Source: Takashimella koratensis (taxonomy: Eukaryota > Basidiomycota > Tremellomycetes > Trichosporonales > Tetragoniomycetaceae). Taken from it: a stretch of DNA of 64,000 nucleotides. The notes below the pieces were generated by a model. It was not told where the DNA came from, made no database searches, and was given only the letters and a program-made list of their open reading frames with translations. Where the stretch lies: positions 1,793,486 to 1,857,485 of the forward strand of contig BCKT01000001.1 in the NCBI GenBank assembly GCA_003116875.1. The letters are read 5' to 3'. Positions within the stretch are counted from its first letter, which is position 1. Each line of letters opens with the position of its first letter. The position numbers and the translations under genes are program-made. Positions 23,208 through 34,405 of the stretch are shown here, one piece after another.

Positions 23208-25264
23208 TCACTTTCTGATTAGCAGCTGGAAGACAGGGAGAGACTCACTGGCTCGAGCACGCAGCGAATGCTCAGTATCGTCCTCGCTCAACACCTCCTC
23301 GGGCTCCTCAGGGGTCGACGTCTGACCATGAGGCGCTGTCTGCGTTCCCGTAGCATCTTGCAAACGTCGAGAGAGTCGAGCACGAACAGCATCTGCTTTC
23401 TTCTCCTTGTCCTTTGCCTCCTCCGCTTCGGCAACGTCCTCCATGTTCTCAGCGTCGTTCGTAAAGTTAACGCCAGACTCGGGCAGAACTGAACCCTTGC
23501 CCGACGTTGCCTCGGCAAAGTTCTCGTACAGATTGCGGCCCGTAGAGTCACCTCGGCCCTCGCCGGACCAGAAGTGGAACGCCCGGGAAACGACGCCGTA
23601 ACTTGCTGGTGTGACTTCAACCAGGTCACCGCGGGCGATTTCGACCGCAGGGACTTCGTTAGGGGGAAGGCCGACCAGGTAGGCGAGCTGAGACGTCAGT
23701 GTCAGGGATAAAGTCGCGGGCTCACCAAACATCGGATGACTGAAGCGTGTCCAATGATGAGGAGGTCGTCCTGGCAACGTTCGAGTTCGAAGATGACAGG
23801 CTCGAGGCGTACTGTTGTCAGTTGGTGATCTATGGATGCAGAACTCACCACTCAAGTCGTGATACGACTCTGCTCGTGGTGCTCGGTGCGCGTAGGGGTC
23901 GGCAAGGAAGCGATCCCATTCATCGGGATACCGATCCATGGCTTCTTGAGAGTTGAGGCCATCCCAGACACCCCTTTAATAGTCAGCAGGGACATTCGAC
24001 TCGAAGACTTACGGGTTGATCTCGCTCATGATCGGTTTCTGGACAACTTTGTAGCCAGCATGAACAAACGGCCAAGCAGTATGATGAGCGCGCCTCCGAG
24101 CCGACGTCCACACCTGATTTGTCAGAGGCGTTTTGCGCTTGCTTTGCTCACGAGAAGAGGGTTTTCATCACCCAGATTTTCGCCCTTGGCTTTCCGCTCC
24201 TCTCGAAGAGCCTTGCGGCGAGCAGTCACAGCTGCCTTGAGGCGCTCTGCATACTCCCAACCAGCCGGGGAGAGATCGGAATCGGCCTTGTACGAGTGCT
24301 CGATGAGCGACTGCCCAGACTGAAAAGTCAGCATTGGCGAGACTGGCAGACTTACTCGAGCGAAGTAAATCGTTCGCGGTCGTGTGTGAATGTTCATCAA
24401 GAAGAAGCAGCATCGAGTTTGCAGATAGCCTTCGATTCGGTTCACTTCAATGCGCTCTCCCACGTTCATGACCTTGATAAACGGTCCTTCATCGGCAGTG
24501 ACCGTATCGTACAGCGCTTGCTGGTCCCTGATACGGGACCAGTAGTCCGCCACGGCGCGCTCTGCATCCCAGCCTTGGTACTACGATGTCAGTCTTGGGT
24601 AAAGCGCGGCAGGCTCACGTCTGGGGAGGAGAGCTTGACGGATCGGATGTTGGCTGTAATGATATCGTCCTGGTCACATAGCGATTCTGTCGATGAATCA
24701 GCAATGTCGTGGAGGGTAAGGCTCACCGAGGAAGATGACATGGACACCGCGAGTTCCAAACTTGTCCATCAAGTCTTTCCTCGCTTGGACGTTACCATTA
24801 TTAGCATCGTAGATGACGACTTGACCACCTTGAACAGAGAAGAAATTCCAAATTTGATCTTCCAATTCTGCCTTGATACGTTTTCTCAGGTCTAATGTTT
24901 CGTCGGATTTAGGACCTGCAGAAGGTCAAGTCAGCGAGAGGGTCAAGAACGAGGAAAGCGAACCAATCTCACCTTTGGTTAAGAAATAGTCGCTCGGGAT
25001 GTTGTTGGCTCCACCCAAGACCCTTCGGCGGTAGTCACCAAGCGAGTAGACACGAGTCTTTACACCGAGCCATCGAAGGTATCGTTCCAGAGCTCGAGAG
25101 ATGTGCGTCTTACCTCGCGCTGCACGGGTCAGTAAGGGCCAGTGAGAGGATAAAACGTGTGGAGACGGGAGCGACAACGCACCTGGGAGACCGACGGTGA
25201 CGATGAGAATGAGACCGGCGTGCCAGAGACGACCGGACTGGGTGACGTATAAGGGGGCGGCCAT
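23208..25264 (-). CDS. 6-phosphofructo-2-kinase with inactivated phosphatase domain
   Basis: Makes fructose-2,6-bisphosphate, the main allosteric activator of glycolysis. The ATG at 25264 starts MAAPLYVTQSGRLW. The kinase domain has the PFKFB P-loop GLPARGKTHI, formed across the first intron, then YSLGDYRRRVLGG, VVIYDANNGN and VIFLESLCDQ. The phosphatase-like domain begins FFLMNIHTRPRTIYFARSGQS (at about 24350). In active enzymes this motif is RHGES; here the catalytic His is Ser, formed across the intron 24320-24360. The second conserved part (WTSARRRAHHTAW and LIIGHASVIRCLLAYL) is retained. A Glu/Lys-rich C-terminal extension of about 100 residues follows. The estimated length is about 560 aa. 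A donor-like GTGAGT near the end (23250) could give a different C-terminus ending at 23174, but its branch site would sit too close to the acceptor. Budding-yeast Pfk26 is known to carry the same kind of His-to-Ser change. Confidence 0.92.
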
Positions 25265-25516
25265 GGTGTACGACGGATGACCGGCTGGCTAAGGCTCGAC
25301 CTTTGCTGTTGTCTGGTGAGTTGGCACCAGTGAGATGGAGGTGGATGGTGAAGAAGAGGGAGATACTTGGCTGACTTGGCTGACTTTGACTTTGCTCCGA
25401 CTCGTTTCTTTCTTTGGATGGCGCGCGCCGATAACCGAGTCGGTCGGTTGGCCTAGGAAAAATTATCATCCTCTTCCATCTCATCCTTCATTCATCCCCA
25501 TCCCACTCTGTCACCC

Positions 25517-26992
25517 ATGTCCATGTATCGCCCCTCGCTCCGCGTAGCTCGACTGACCGTCACCGCCTCTCGCTCCGTCCGAGCAACCCGAGCTTACGCC
25601 TCCACCTCTGAGCTCAAGGTAAGCACAACCTCAGCCATGACATTGTGACGTCCAATCGCTAAGTCGTCCCCCAACCAGCCCTGCCTCGACTACACAAAGG
25701 TCACCCACCCAGACCAAGCTCCCGAGGCGGCGCAGGAGCTCATCAAGTCGCACTCGCAATACCTGCTCAACACCTATGCTCGCCCGCCAATGCTCTTCAC
25801 TCACGGCAAGGGCTGCACGTTGACCGACTCGGCCGGACGCGAGTACCTCGACTTTACCGCTGGTATCGCGGTGACGGCTTTGGGCCACGCCGATGATGGA
25901 CTGAATTCGATTATGGCGGAGCAGGCTGGACGTTTGAGCCACGCGAGCAACGTCTACTGGAACGAGCACGCCGGCGAGCTCGCTAAGGCTCTCGTCGAGG
26001 GTACTCGCAAGCACAGCGGTCTCGGTCTCAACGAGAGCAATGGCGCCAAAGTCTTCTTCGCAAACTCTGGTACTGAGGCCAACGAGGGCGCACTCAAATT
26101 TGCTCGTAAGCACGGCAAGGAAGTCGGGGGCGACGCCAAGACTGGCATTGTCTGCTTCTCCAACGCTTTCCATGGTCGCTCGATGGGTGCACTCTCAGTC
26201 ACGCCCAACCCGAAGTACCAGAGCCCGTTCGCTCCGCTCATTCCCAACGTCCGCGTCGGCGAATACAACGACATGGACGAGACGGCGTTGAACTCGTTGA
26301 TCGACGAGTCTATCTGCGGTGTCATCGTCGAGCCTATCCAGGGTGAAGGTGGTGTCGGGACCGGCAACCCGGAGTGGTTCGAGCGTGTTGCCAAGCGGTG
26401 CCGCGAGGTCGGCGCTGTCCTTATCTACGACGAGATCCAGTGTGGTTTGTTCCGCTCGGGAACTATGTGGGCCCACTCGGTCCTCCCGCCCACCGCCCAA
26501 CCAGACATGGTCACCATGGCTAAACCGTTGGCCAACGGCTTCCCGATTGGTGCCATCATGGTCCGAGACTCGGTCGCCGAGATCGTCACGGTCGGATCTC
26601 ACGGAACCACGTTCGGTGGTCAGCCTCTCGCTACTCGACTTGGTGTTGCCGTTCTCTCCCGATTGGACAACGAGTCATTCCTTTCCTCGATGCGTGGTGT
26701 CGCCGGCCACCTTGGTGAATTGCTCGGCCGCCTTCCCAAACTCTTCCCCGAGCTCCTCAAGTCCGAAATTCGCGGCCGAGGACTGATGCGCGGTATTCCA
26801 TTTAAGAATGCCCAGGCGCCCGCCGAACTCGTCCGGTTGGCCCGGGAACGAGGCGTGCTTCTCCTCACCGCTGGGTCGGACGCGGTTCGATGCGTGCCTG
26901 CTTTGATCGTCAGCAAAGCGGAGTGCGACAAGGCGGTTGCGGTGATTGAGAGCTGCCTCAGCATCATGCAAGAGGAGGGCAAGTTTGCGTAA
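25517..26992 (+). CDS. ARG8: Acetylornithine aminotransferase, mitochondrial
   Basis: PLP-dependent transaminase of arginine synthesis that converts N-acetylglutamate semialdehyde to N-acetylornithine in the mitochondrial matrix. Exons 25517-25618 and 25679-26992 give 471 aa. The first exon encodes an Arg/Ser-rich mitochondrial presequence (SLRVARLTVTASRSVRATRAY). Class III aminotransferase motifs: LDFTAGIAVTALGH, FFANSGTEANEGALKFAR, FHGRSMGALSVT, LIYDEIQCGLFRSG, and the PLP lysine in MAKPLANGFPIGAI; then HGTTFGGQPLATRLG. Acetylornithine aminotransferase is preferred over ornithine aminotransferase because of the mitochondrial leader and the SNVYWNEHAGELA and GRGLMRGIPF segments. A second ATG two codons in (25523) could also be used. 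Only one intron (60 nt) is present, unusual for this region. Confidence 0.92.
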
Positions 26993-27136
26993 ATAATTTC
27001 TTTGATCCCATAGGTTACATATTGCATATAACGTTGTGATGACGGCAAGGGCGCTTCTGTTGTTGGGAAACCATATATACTCCAATAGAGAAAGCAAGCG
27101 ATAACTATGAACCTTCCAGTCATGTTTAGACTTCAC

Positions 27137-28608
27137 TCAAATCTGTCCTTCAGTCCTAGTCCTGCGATTCCCCGTGAGGTGAGCGGTGACGCCCTCGGTT
27201 CTTGCACGTTCCCACGCCTCATCCTCCTCTTGGTTGGGAATGACATATCCGTCGTCGACATCTTCTGTTTCTCTAGGTGGTGCCCGCCCTTGACCGGTGA
27301 GGTGCGCAGTTGGTCCCTCGGTTCTCGCCCGCTCCCAGGCATCCTCCTCGGCCCTGTGCGCAGAACGAGGAGGCGGGGGGCCGAACGGTGGTGCGTACTC
27401 GGCGTTCGCCCACTCTGCCTCGGGTTGGTAGTCGGCCTTCTCGAAACCAGGTGCGGGGGCGGTGCTCCCACCCGGCGGCGGCCCAGGGTAAGGCGGAACC
27501 ATCCACGGTTGGTAACCGCTTTGAGGCTGCAGAGGGATAGCTTGCTCTTGTCGCTGACCTCGACCACGGATGGAGGAAGGGTTACGGAGTTGATGGAGGT
27601 ATCCGGTACCGATCGAGCCGAACAGGAACTACAGATCAGTTTCATCCGGACCATGAACTCACGGCAAGGATGGACACGACGATGAGCCAGGCGAAAACGT
27701 TGACAGTGTCGTGGTTCCAGTTTGAGTTACAGACTGAAGAGGTTAAGTTGGATAATAAGGCAAGACTTACTGCTTGTCGCCTGGGTGGACGATACCGTCT
27801 GATTAAGGCCTGAGCTCTGATATATCAGCAAATGCCCAGTTCCAATGACTCACGTCGATATAGGTGGTGTTGATATATCCGTCGTAGCATTGGTTGAACA
27901 AGTCGGTCTGGCCCATTAACACGCGTACACGGATGAATTCCTACCTTTAACAAGAAGTGCTCCAGGACGGCGATGATCTGCGCGGCAATGACGAGGATGA
28001 TACCCAGGGGCGCCAGGACAGAGATCAACCTGCCAAGTGGGAGTTGGTTCTGTAGCTGTTAATCATGGTATTCAATCGGTGTCTCCCTCACCCTAAACGA
28101 GATAAAAAGGGCAGCACCCTCAATGGCGGCAATCACAAAGTACAAGACGGCTGAAACGAGATCAAACGTTTTCTCTTTCGTGGTTTCTAGGGTCGATGAG
28201 TGAGTATGGAGCAGTAACGTAGCAACGATGATAGCGGCGAGGATACAAGAGGTGAACTCACCTCCAGTGTTGCTCATGTAGCGAATGTTTTGAACACCAA
28301 TGGCCACTGCCCAAATGAAGCCGAGGAATGCAGTGAAAGAGACAATGTACCTGGGGAAGGGTGAGTTGGGGATGGATAACAAATGGAGAGAGAGAGAGAG
28401 AGGTAGAGGACAAGTGATGTACTCACCGAAGCGAATAGGGATAGACCTTGGTGACGACTCGCTGGTATGACGGAGGGGGTACTGGGGAAGAGTATTAGTA
28501 ACCGTTGGGACTGGATGAGGGCGGCAAAGGCTGCTGCTGCGACTCACGGCCGCCGGCGTCTTGTTCTGATGCAGGTTGGCGACTTCCCCGTGAGAAGAGT
28601 CGATTCAT
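27137..28608 (-). CDS. Four-span membrane protein with repeated cytosolic tail
   Basis: Unknown function. The ATG at 28608 starts MNRLFSRGSRQP; exons 28548-28608, 28427-28481, 28262-28350, one from 28186 down, and several smaller ones lead to the stop at 27137. Four hydrophobic helices are clear: YIVSFTAFLGFIWAVAIGV, LVSAVLYFVIAAIEGAALFI, LISVLAPLGIILVIAAQII and VFAWLIVVSILAFLFGSIG. A Cys-containing loop (NQCYDGY, CNSNW) separates spans three and four, giving a tetraspan-like topology with both ends in the cytosol. The tail is Pro-rich and ends with two copies of an AWERARTEG-x-TAHLTG repeat (about 27290-27350 and 27170-27230). It resembles tetraspan or MARVEL-like fungal proteins in layout only; no family motif such as CCG is seen. 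It is convergent with the aminotransferase. Confidence 0.75.
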
Positions 28609-28744
28609 GGTGTGGGTATGTGGTGGTGAGGGTGCAGTGGTGAAGAGGGATGAGGAGGAGGAGGAGGAGGAGGGAGGAGGGAAGAGTGAGTGACGGAGTA
28701 TGAAAATGGAATGAGGGGACAAGGGAAAGGCAGCACACTACTAC

Positions 28745-28798
<54 letters not shown>

Positions 28799-28923
28799 AG
28801 CCCTTGTTTGAAGGGATCTGCTACCCAGGGATCTGGGTCACGTGACTCTGTGACTCTGCCCGGGGACCCCGTTCATGTGCTCCGACCTAGACCGAGCTCT
28901 GCTCCTCTCCCTCACCCACCCCC
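28609..28923. promoter_or_regulatory. Divergent promoter with TG repeat
   Basis: These 315 bp lie between the four-span protein (minus) and L-2-hydroxyglutarate dehydrogenase (plus). The region contains a GAGGAGG run (about 28650-28680), a (TG)24 array at 28749-28796, and a TCACGTGA palindrome (28838-28845) that matches an E-box/CACGTG bHLH site. Confidence 0.5.
28749..28796. repeat. (TG)24 microsatellite
   Basis: An uninterrupted dinucleotide array in a divergent promoter, the longest simple repeat in the window. It can adopt Z-DNA and is likely to be length-polymorphic. Confidence 0.95.
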
Positions 28924-30573
28924 ATGCCATCGCCATCCTCCTTCGCAGCTATCACAAGAGCAGCACACCCGTACAAACCGCCCTCGACCCATGTAGATCA
29001 CATCGTCATTGGCGGCGGCGTCGTCGGTCTCGCTATTGCAGCCGGTCTCGTCAACACGGCAGGAAGCGTCAAGTCCACATATCTCATCGAGCGCAGGGAG
29101 CAGGTAGGTCTGGCAACAAACAGCCAATCTATCCAGAAAGATCCCTGACGGCCATTCCCCACAGCTAGGTCAAGAAACAACGTGAGGCAAAAAGACCCAA
29201 GAGTCAATCAAGCTGGCTAACTTTGCAGAGCACGAAACTCCGAGGTCATTCATTCTGGTACGGATCAGCTCACCAAGTCTAAACTGATAACCTAGGCATC
29301 TACTACCCAATCGGAAGCGTCAAAAGTCGGCTGTGCGTTAGAGGTCGTCAGCTACTGTACGACCGGTGTACAGCTCTCAACATCGATCATCGCAAGACAC
29401 AAAAGGTGAACTAGATCGTGCTGGCCCTAACTGATCGACCCTTAGTTGATCGTAGCTACTGACAAACACCAAATACCCTACCTCGACTCTTTGCAAACAC
29501 TGTCGGCTCATCCCTCGTTCCGGATTCCGCAAGACCCCACCAACCCACATGCGAGCGACTCCATCATCCCAGCTTACTTCCTGTCCGGAGACGAAGCTCG
29601 GGGACTGGAACCCGACCTTTCTAAAGACGTCTGTGCGGCTCTCTTGGTCACGGAGACGGGAATCGTCGACTCTCAGGGCCTGGTCGACAGTCTGGCTCGC
29701 GAGGTGGAAGAGGAAGATTACCTTGGCTCTGCGTCGGGCGTAGGTCTGACGGGCCGCAAGTATGAGCGAGGAGAAGGCGTCATTGTCCGAGGGACTCGAG
29801 TGCTGCGGATCGACCGAGACGAGCAAAAGAAAGGCTGGGTGGTACAGATGAGAACTGGGGACGACGACTCGGGCGAGGTAGAGAGTGTCGGAGCAAGTGT
29901 CGTCATCAACGCTGCAGGTTTGAATGCTGCTAGCCTCCTCGAAGGGGTGGTCCCGCCACGAGAGCTGGTGGGGATGTGGCTGGCGAAAGGTGGGTACAGA
30001 GTTTCTTGCTTTCCCTCTGACACCAGGCAACTACATGTCATACAAGGGTCCAGGAGTGTCTACCATATCTCGACTGATTTATCCCTGCCCCGGTGGGGGC
30101 CTCAACGATCTCGGTACCCACTTGGTGAGCCTTCTTGATCGATTACTTGCTGACTGTAGACCATGGACCTGGACGGAAACGTCCGATTCGGCCCCGACGT
30201 CGAGTACATTGGCGATGATGAAGCATCTCGACTCAACCCAGATTACTGGCAAGAACACTTGGCACCCTCTGACTCACGTATCAAGTCGATTGGCGCCTCT
30301 GTCCAGAGTTACCTTCCTGGAATCGATCCAACCCTCCTCACGCCCGACTATGCCGGTTTCCGCCCCAACATTTCCCCACCAGGCTCGCCATTTACCGACT
30401 TTATGATCCGGCACCACCCTGATCGGCGCGGACTTGTTGAGATTTTAGGATTTGCCAGTCCCGGATTGACGAGTTCGTTGGCAGCTGGCGAGTATGTCGC
30501 TGCGTTGGTAAGAAGGGAAGTATGGGGATCAGGTCACTCACCAGATGAGATGGCCGTAGGCTGGGAGCATTGA
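28924..30573 (+). CDS. L-2-hydroxyglutarate dehydrogenase (FAD)
   Basis: FAD-dependent mitochondrial repair enzyme that oxidises L-2-hydroxyglutarate to 2-oxoglutarate. Exons 28924-29103, 29165-29181, 29229-29257, 29296-29405, 29446-29989, 30027-30124 and 30160-30573 give 463 aa in phase. The Rossmann motif GGGVVGLAIA is near residue 33. The family signature ARNSEVIHSGIYYP is assembled from exons 3 and 4, with the 17-nt exon 2 carrying LGQETT just before it. Later motifs are ETGIVDSQGLVDSLA, VVINAAGLNA, the core NYMSYKG, LIYPCP, and the C-terminal FASPGLTSSLAAGEYV. The N-terminus is only moderately basic, so mitochondrial import is likely from the family but weakly shown here. The expected substrate-binding layout of the DAO superfamily is complete, with no truncation. 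Confidence 0.92.
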
Positions 30574-31483
30574 TCAGTGGCAGATGATGTAGAAGCATAT
30601 CATAGATTTGCATATCCTGTCGGCTTTGAGATGAGACCAGAGCTTTTGAGCAGTCAATGGTTAGCCGCCAGATCACCTCATCGACCTTTGAACCCAGTCT
30701 GCAGCTCCCCTCAGCTCACCTCGGCTCACCTCGGCTCCCCTCAGCTCACACGACCTGTCGGCTGGTAGACAAACTCAAGAGGGTCAAATCCGCACATACA
30801 TGTTCAATTGAAGCGATTCAGATGGCAATTACAAGTGCCATTAGAAATGCCTGCGGGTGAATTACAATCCAATTACGATTTGTATACCGCCGTTCCTTTG
30901 AGTGGCCTCGCCCCGTGCTCCATCTGACTCGGTCTCTCCCCTCCCCTCCCCTCATCCTCCCCATCCTCATCGACCTCCCTCTTATCCCGACTCGTAGACC
31001 ATATCCTCATCCCCACTTCGCCCCTTTCCTCGTCGACAGCACCGACAAGGACAAGGCGCAACGGCAGCGTCCTTTCCGAAAGTTACCCATCCCACCTACC
31101 ACCCGGCGCGTCAACGCCAGGCGCGGCGCGGCCCTTTACCCTCTCCCTAAAAGTGGCCGGCACCTACGGCACCCTTTCGCCGCCCTTCTTTATCCTCTCT
31201 TTCTGTCGCACCCGGCCCTCTCCTCATCCTTATCCTCGTCCTCCTTCCTGCCTCTCCTCCTTTCTCCCTCCCACCTCGTCCATCCTTCCGAGCTTGGTCG
31301 CCCCCCCATTCCAGCGACCTCGGCCCGCAAGTTGGCATCGCAATCGTAAGTCTACTGTCCTCTCCTTTGTTTCCCTTTCAGACCGGCGTGGAACCACACT
31401 CCTCAGCCTCTACATATATATCTAAAAGCACAGTCGGCTGACCCCTTCCACAGACAATTCCGGCAACTCATACCTTCCTTACC
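30574..31483. promoter_or_regulatory. Long upstream region of the F-box/WD40 gene
   Basis: About 910 bp between the L2HGDH stop and the Cdc4-type start. It contains five degenerate 10-bp tandem units at 30701-30750, a CCCCT-rich run (30935-30955), a long pyrimidine-rich tract (31180-31290) and an AT stretch TACATATATATC at 31411-31422 that could act as a TATA element or be part of a 5'UTR intron. No coding frame of gene-like composition was seen. Confidence 0.45.
30701..30750. repeat. Five 10-bp tandem units
   Basis: Five adjacent units fit the consensus TCRGCTCMCC with one or two changes each. This is a small minisatellite about 130 bp after the L2HGDH stop codon. Confidence 0.75.
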
Positions 31484-34166
31484 ATGTCTGCACTCTCGCC
31501 CACCAGCATTCGGACGCACAACGAGTCCTCAGTCGACCTCAGCTCGTGGACCCGAGATGGCCCTGTTCTCCGACTCGAAGACGCGGTGGTGGAGACCGTG
31601 TAAGTCATCTCACCACTTCTCTTGACTCCCGGCTAACATGCTGCTTCTAGTGTAACACACACAACTCGGACCACCACCTCGTTTGCGCCCATCTCGCTCC
31701 CTCGCATCCCGCAACCGGAGCATATCCCCATCCCATGTCATCTTCCCTCGGAAGTCTACCCTCTCGCCAATGAACCAATACCCGATGACCTCAAATTCTT
31801 CACTCTCGAGCTCGGTGGCCGACGAGTCGTCGTCCAAGAGGAAGGGACAGTGTTGCCCGAGAGCGGAATTCCAGGTCATAACGGCCCTGGGTGGGTTCGA
31901 TCGTCGCGACCTGTTCGACGAGACGAGGAGCGATTGGACGTCTTGCAAGCTCTCCAAGCCAAAGGAAAGGAAGTTCGGAAGCGTCCACACGACAGGTCAC
32001 AGAAGCCAGCGACTACTCCTCCCGCGTCCACCGAAGGGATGGTTCGTCGACACAGCCCACCGAGGAAGAAGATTCGGCCTCTCGGTGACCTGTCTATCAC
32101 CGACGGCGGGATCATGTCGCCACTCCCGTCCCCCGAACACGACGCGCCCTCTACCAGCGCCAATGTCGGCTCAGGCGTCGAAGTCGCTGCTCTCTTTTCT
32201 CTCCCCTCGATCGTCACTCATTTTGACACTCTCCCCGACTCGTTGCAGCAGCACGTTCTACTCCATCTTCTTCGACGCTCACGAGTCTCGACCATCCAGC
32301 GTGTGCTGAGTCTCTCCGCCAATGCGCTCCGCCGCGATTTCATCTCATTACTTCCTCACGAGATTGCCGTTCAGATCCTTGGATACCTCGACCCCCAAGC
32401 ATTGGCCGCGGCGTCGTGCGTCAACCACAAGTGGTACAAGATGATCAACAACGAACGAGCCGTTTGGAAGTCTCGGCTGCTCACCGATGACCTGTTCTAC
32501 GGCCTCGGGACTGAAGAGCAGGAGGAAGACCTCATCAATCGTCGTTACCGCGCGCTCGAATCGATCGACAACCCAACAGCGCTGAAACACGTCTATCGTC
32601 GACGATACGTCAACAACCGGAACTGGCTTCGGGCTCAACCCAGCCACGTCTGCTTCTCTGGGCACGGGACAAATGTCGTCACATGTCTGCAGTTTGATGA
32701 AGACAAAATCGTGTCGGCCTCGGATGATCATTCGATCAATATTTACAACACCCGGACCGGACAATTGAGGAAACGACTTGATGGCCACGAAGGCGGCGTT
32801 TGGGCACTCGAGTACAAAGGCGATACACTGGTCACCGGCAGTACCGACCGAACGGTGCGCGTATGGGATCTCGAGGCTCTTTGCCAAGTCCACATTTTCA
32901 CTGGCCACACGTCGACAGTCCGATGTCTGCAAATCGTGGAACCGGTGTTTGATGCCAAGACTGGGGAATATCAACCACCGTACCCTATGATCGTCACCGG
33001 CTCCCGAGACACGACCCTTCGAGTGTGGAAGCTGCCGAAGAAAGGAGAAGCTCCTTACCAGCACCGAACTTCGGACAATGACGACGATCTCGACCCGGCT
33101 CCACCTGAGCACAACCCTTACCACGTCCATCACTTGCAGGGCCACACTCAAGCGGTCCGTGCACTGGCGGCGCACGGCCGAGTCTGTATCTCGGGCTCGT
33201 ACGACAACACCGTCCGTGTTTGGGATATCGTCAACGGGACGTGCACCCATGTTCTGACTGGACATGAAAACAAAGGTGGGACATGAAGAGTTCAAGCTCG
33301 TTGCTGACCAGATAGTGTACAGCATTGTCTATGACACTCTGCGAAACCGCTGCGTTTCAGGATCTATGGACAACACAGTCAAGATCTGGGACCTCGCGAC
33401 TGGCAACTGCATCTACACGCTCACGGGTCACACCTCGCTGGTCGGCTTGTTAGGCATGTCTCCAAACCACATTGTGTCCGCCGCGGCCGACGCATCACTC
33501 CGAGTCTGGGACGCCAACACGCACGAGCTCCAACACGTCTTGTCATCGCATGCTGGCGCCATCACGTGTTTCCAGCACGATGAGACCAAAGTGATCAGCG
33601 GTAGTGACGGCTCGTTGAAACTTTGGGACATTCGTACAGGCGAAGTTGTTTGCGATTTGGTAATCGGTATCAACTCGGTATGGCAAGTTGCGTTCCGTGA
33701 CAACCTGTTGGTCGCCGCGTCGAATCGCAACAACACGACTGTCTTTGACGTCTTCAACTTTGGAGCGCTCAACGACCCATCTGGAGTTGACGACGATACC
33801 CTCGACAACCAAATTCGTCCACCTTGGGAACGAGGGAACCCAATGGAACCGCAAACCTACCAGTTGGAGGAATACGACGACCTTATTGACGAAGACTCGT
33901 CTTCCAGCGGGGATCGATGGGCGGCTCCTTCACGCTCAATCACCACTCTTCGTTCCTCGAACAGATTGTCGGCAGCCGATGCTATTGATCCTCCGCCTCG
34001 GTCACATCCTCGCAGGAGCGGCGTCCTGCACCAAGACCCTGACTCGCCGACTCCGGCAGGGCCGTCGAATGCTGGGGAGAGTTTCGCCCCAATTTTTGAC
34101 ATCGACGAGGATATGGCTGATATTGAGGTTGAAGATGACGACTGGGAAGGCTCTAAGAGGAGCTAG
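31484..34166 (+). CDS. CDC4: F-box/WD40 protein, Cdc4/FBXW7 type
   Basis: Substrate receptor of an SCF ubiquitin ligase that recognises phosphodegrons and controls cell-cycle regulators such as CDK inhibitors. Exons 31484-31599, 31651-33275 and 33316-34166 give 863 aa. The N-terminal ~230 residues are Pro/Ser-rich with a basic nuclear-type patch (PPRKKIRP). A dimerisation D-domain-like segment is seen (LPDSLQQHVLLHLLRRSRV), followed by the F-box (LLPHEIAVQILGYLDPQALAAASCVNHKW), which binds Skp1. At least seven and probably eight WD40 repeats follow from about 32640 to 33760, each with the GH..WD pattern (for example VTGSTDRTVRVWDL). Arg residues expected to bind phosphate are present in several SGS-D-T-x-R-V-W strands. 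The C-terminus is acidic (DIDEDMADIEVEDDDWEG). The start is the first ATG after the leader; the first intron is 51 nt. Confidence 0.9.
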
Positions 34167-34405
34167 TCACACATGGTGTACACATTAATTGAAGAGTCTT
34201 TTTTGTGTATTTTGATTGTTGTACGTTCGCATCGTCTCATTGAGTGTATCCTACCTTCGCATGCAACAGTCGTTCGTGGTAATGGTTTTGCTTCGTCTCA
34301 GCTCAAGAAACTTCTGCATCTCTCATTAATCAACGACGTGTATGGTCAAAAATTAGAGTAGCTGCTAGTATGCCGAAACGACGGTTTACTTTTCAAGACA
34401 GCATC

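Noticed and set aside
23174..23260. Extra final exon of the PFKFB gene (donor GTGAGT near 23250)
   Set aside because: The only branch-like site lies about four bases from the acceptor and the intron would be 34 nt; unspliced stop at 23208 preferred, though not excluded.
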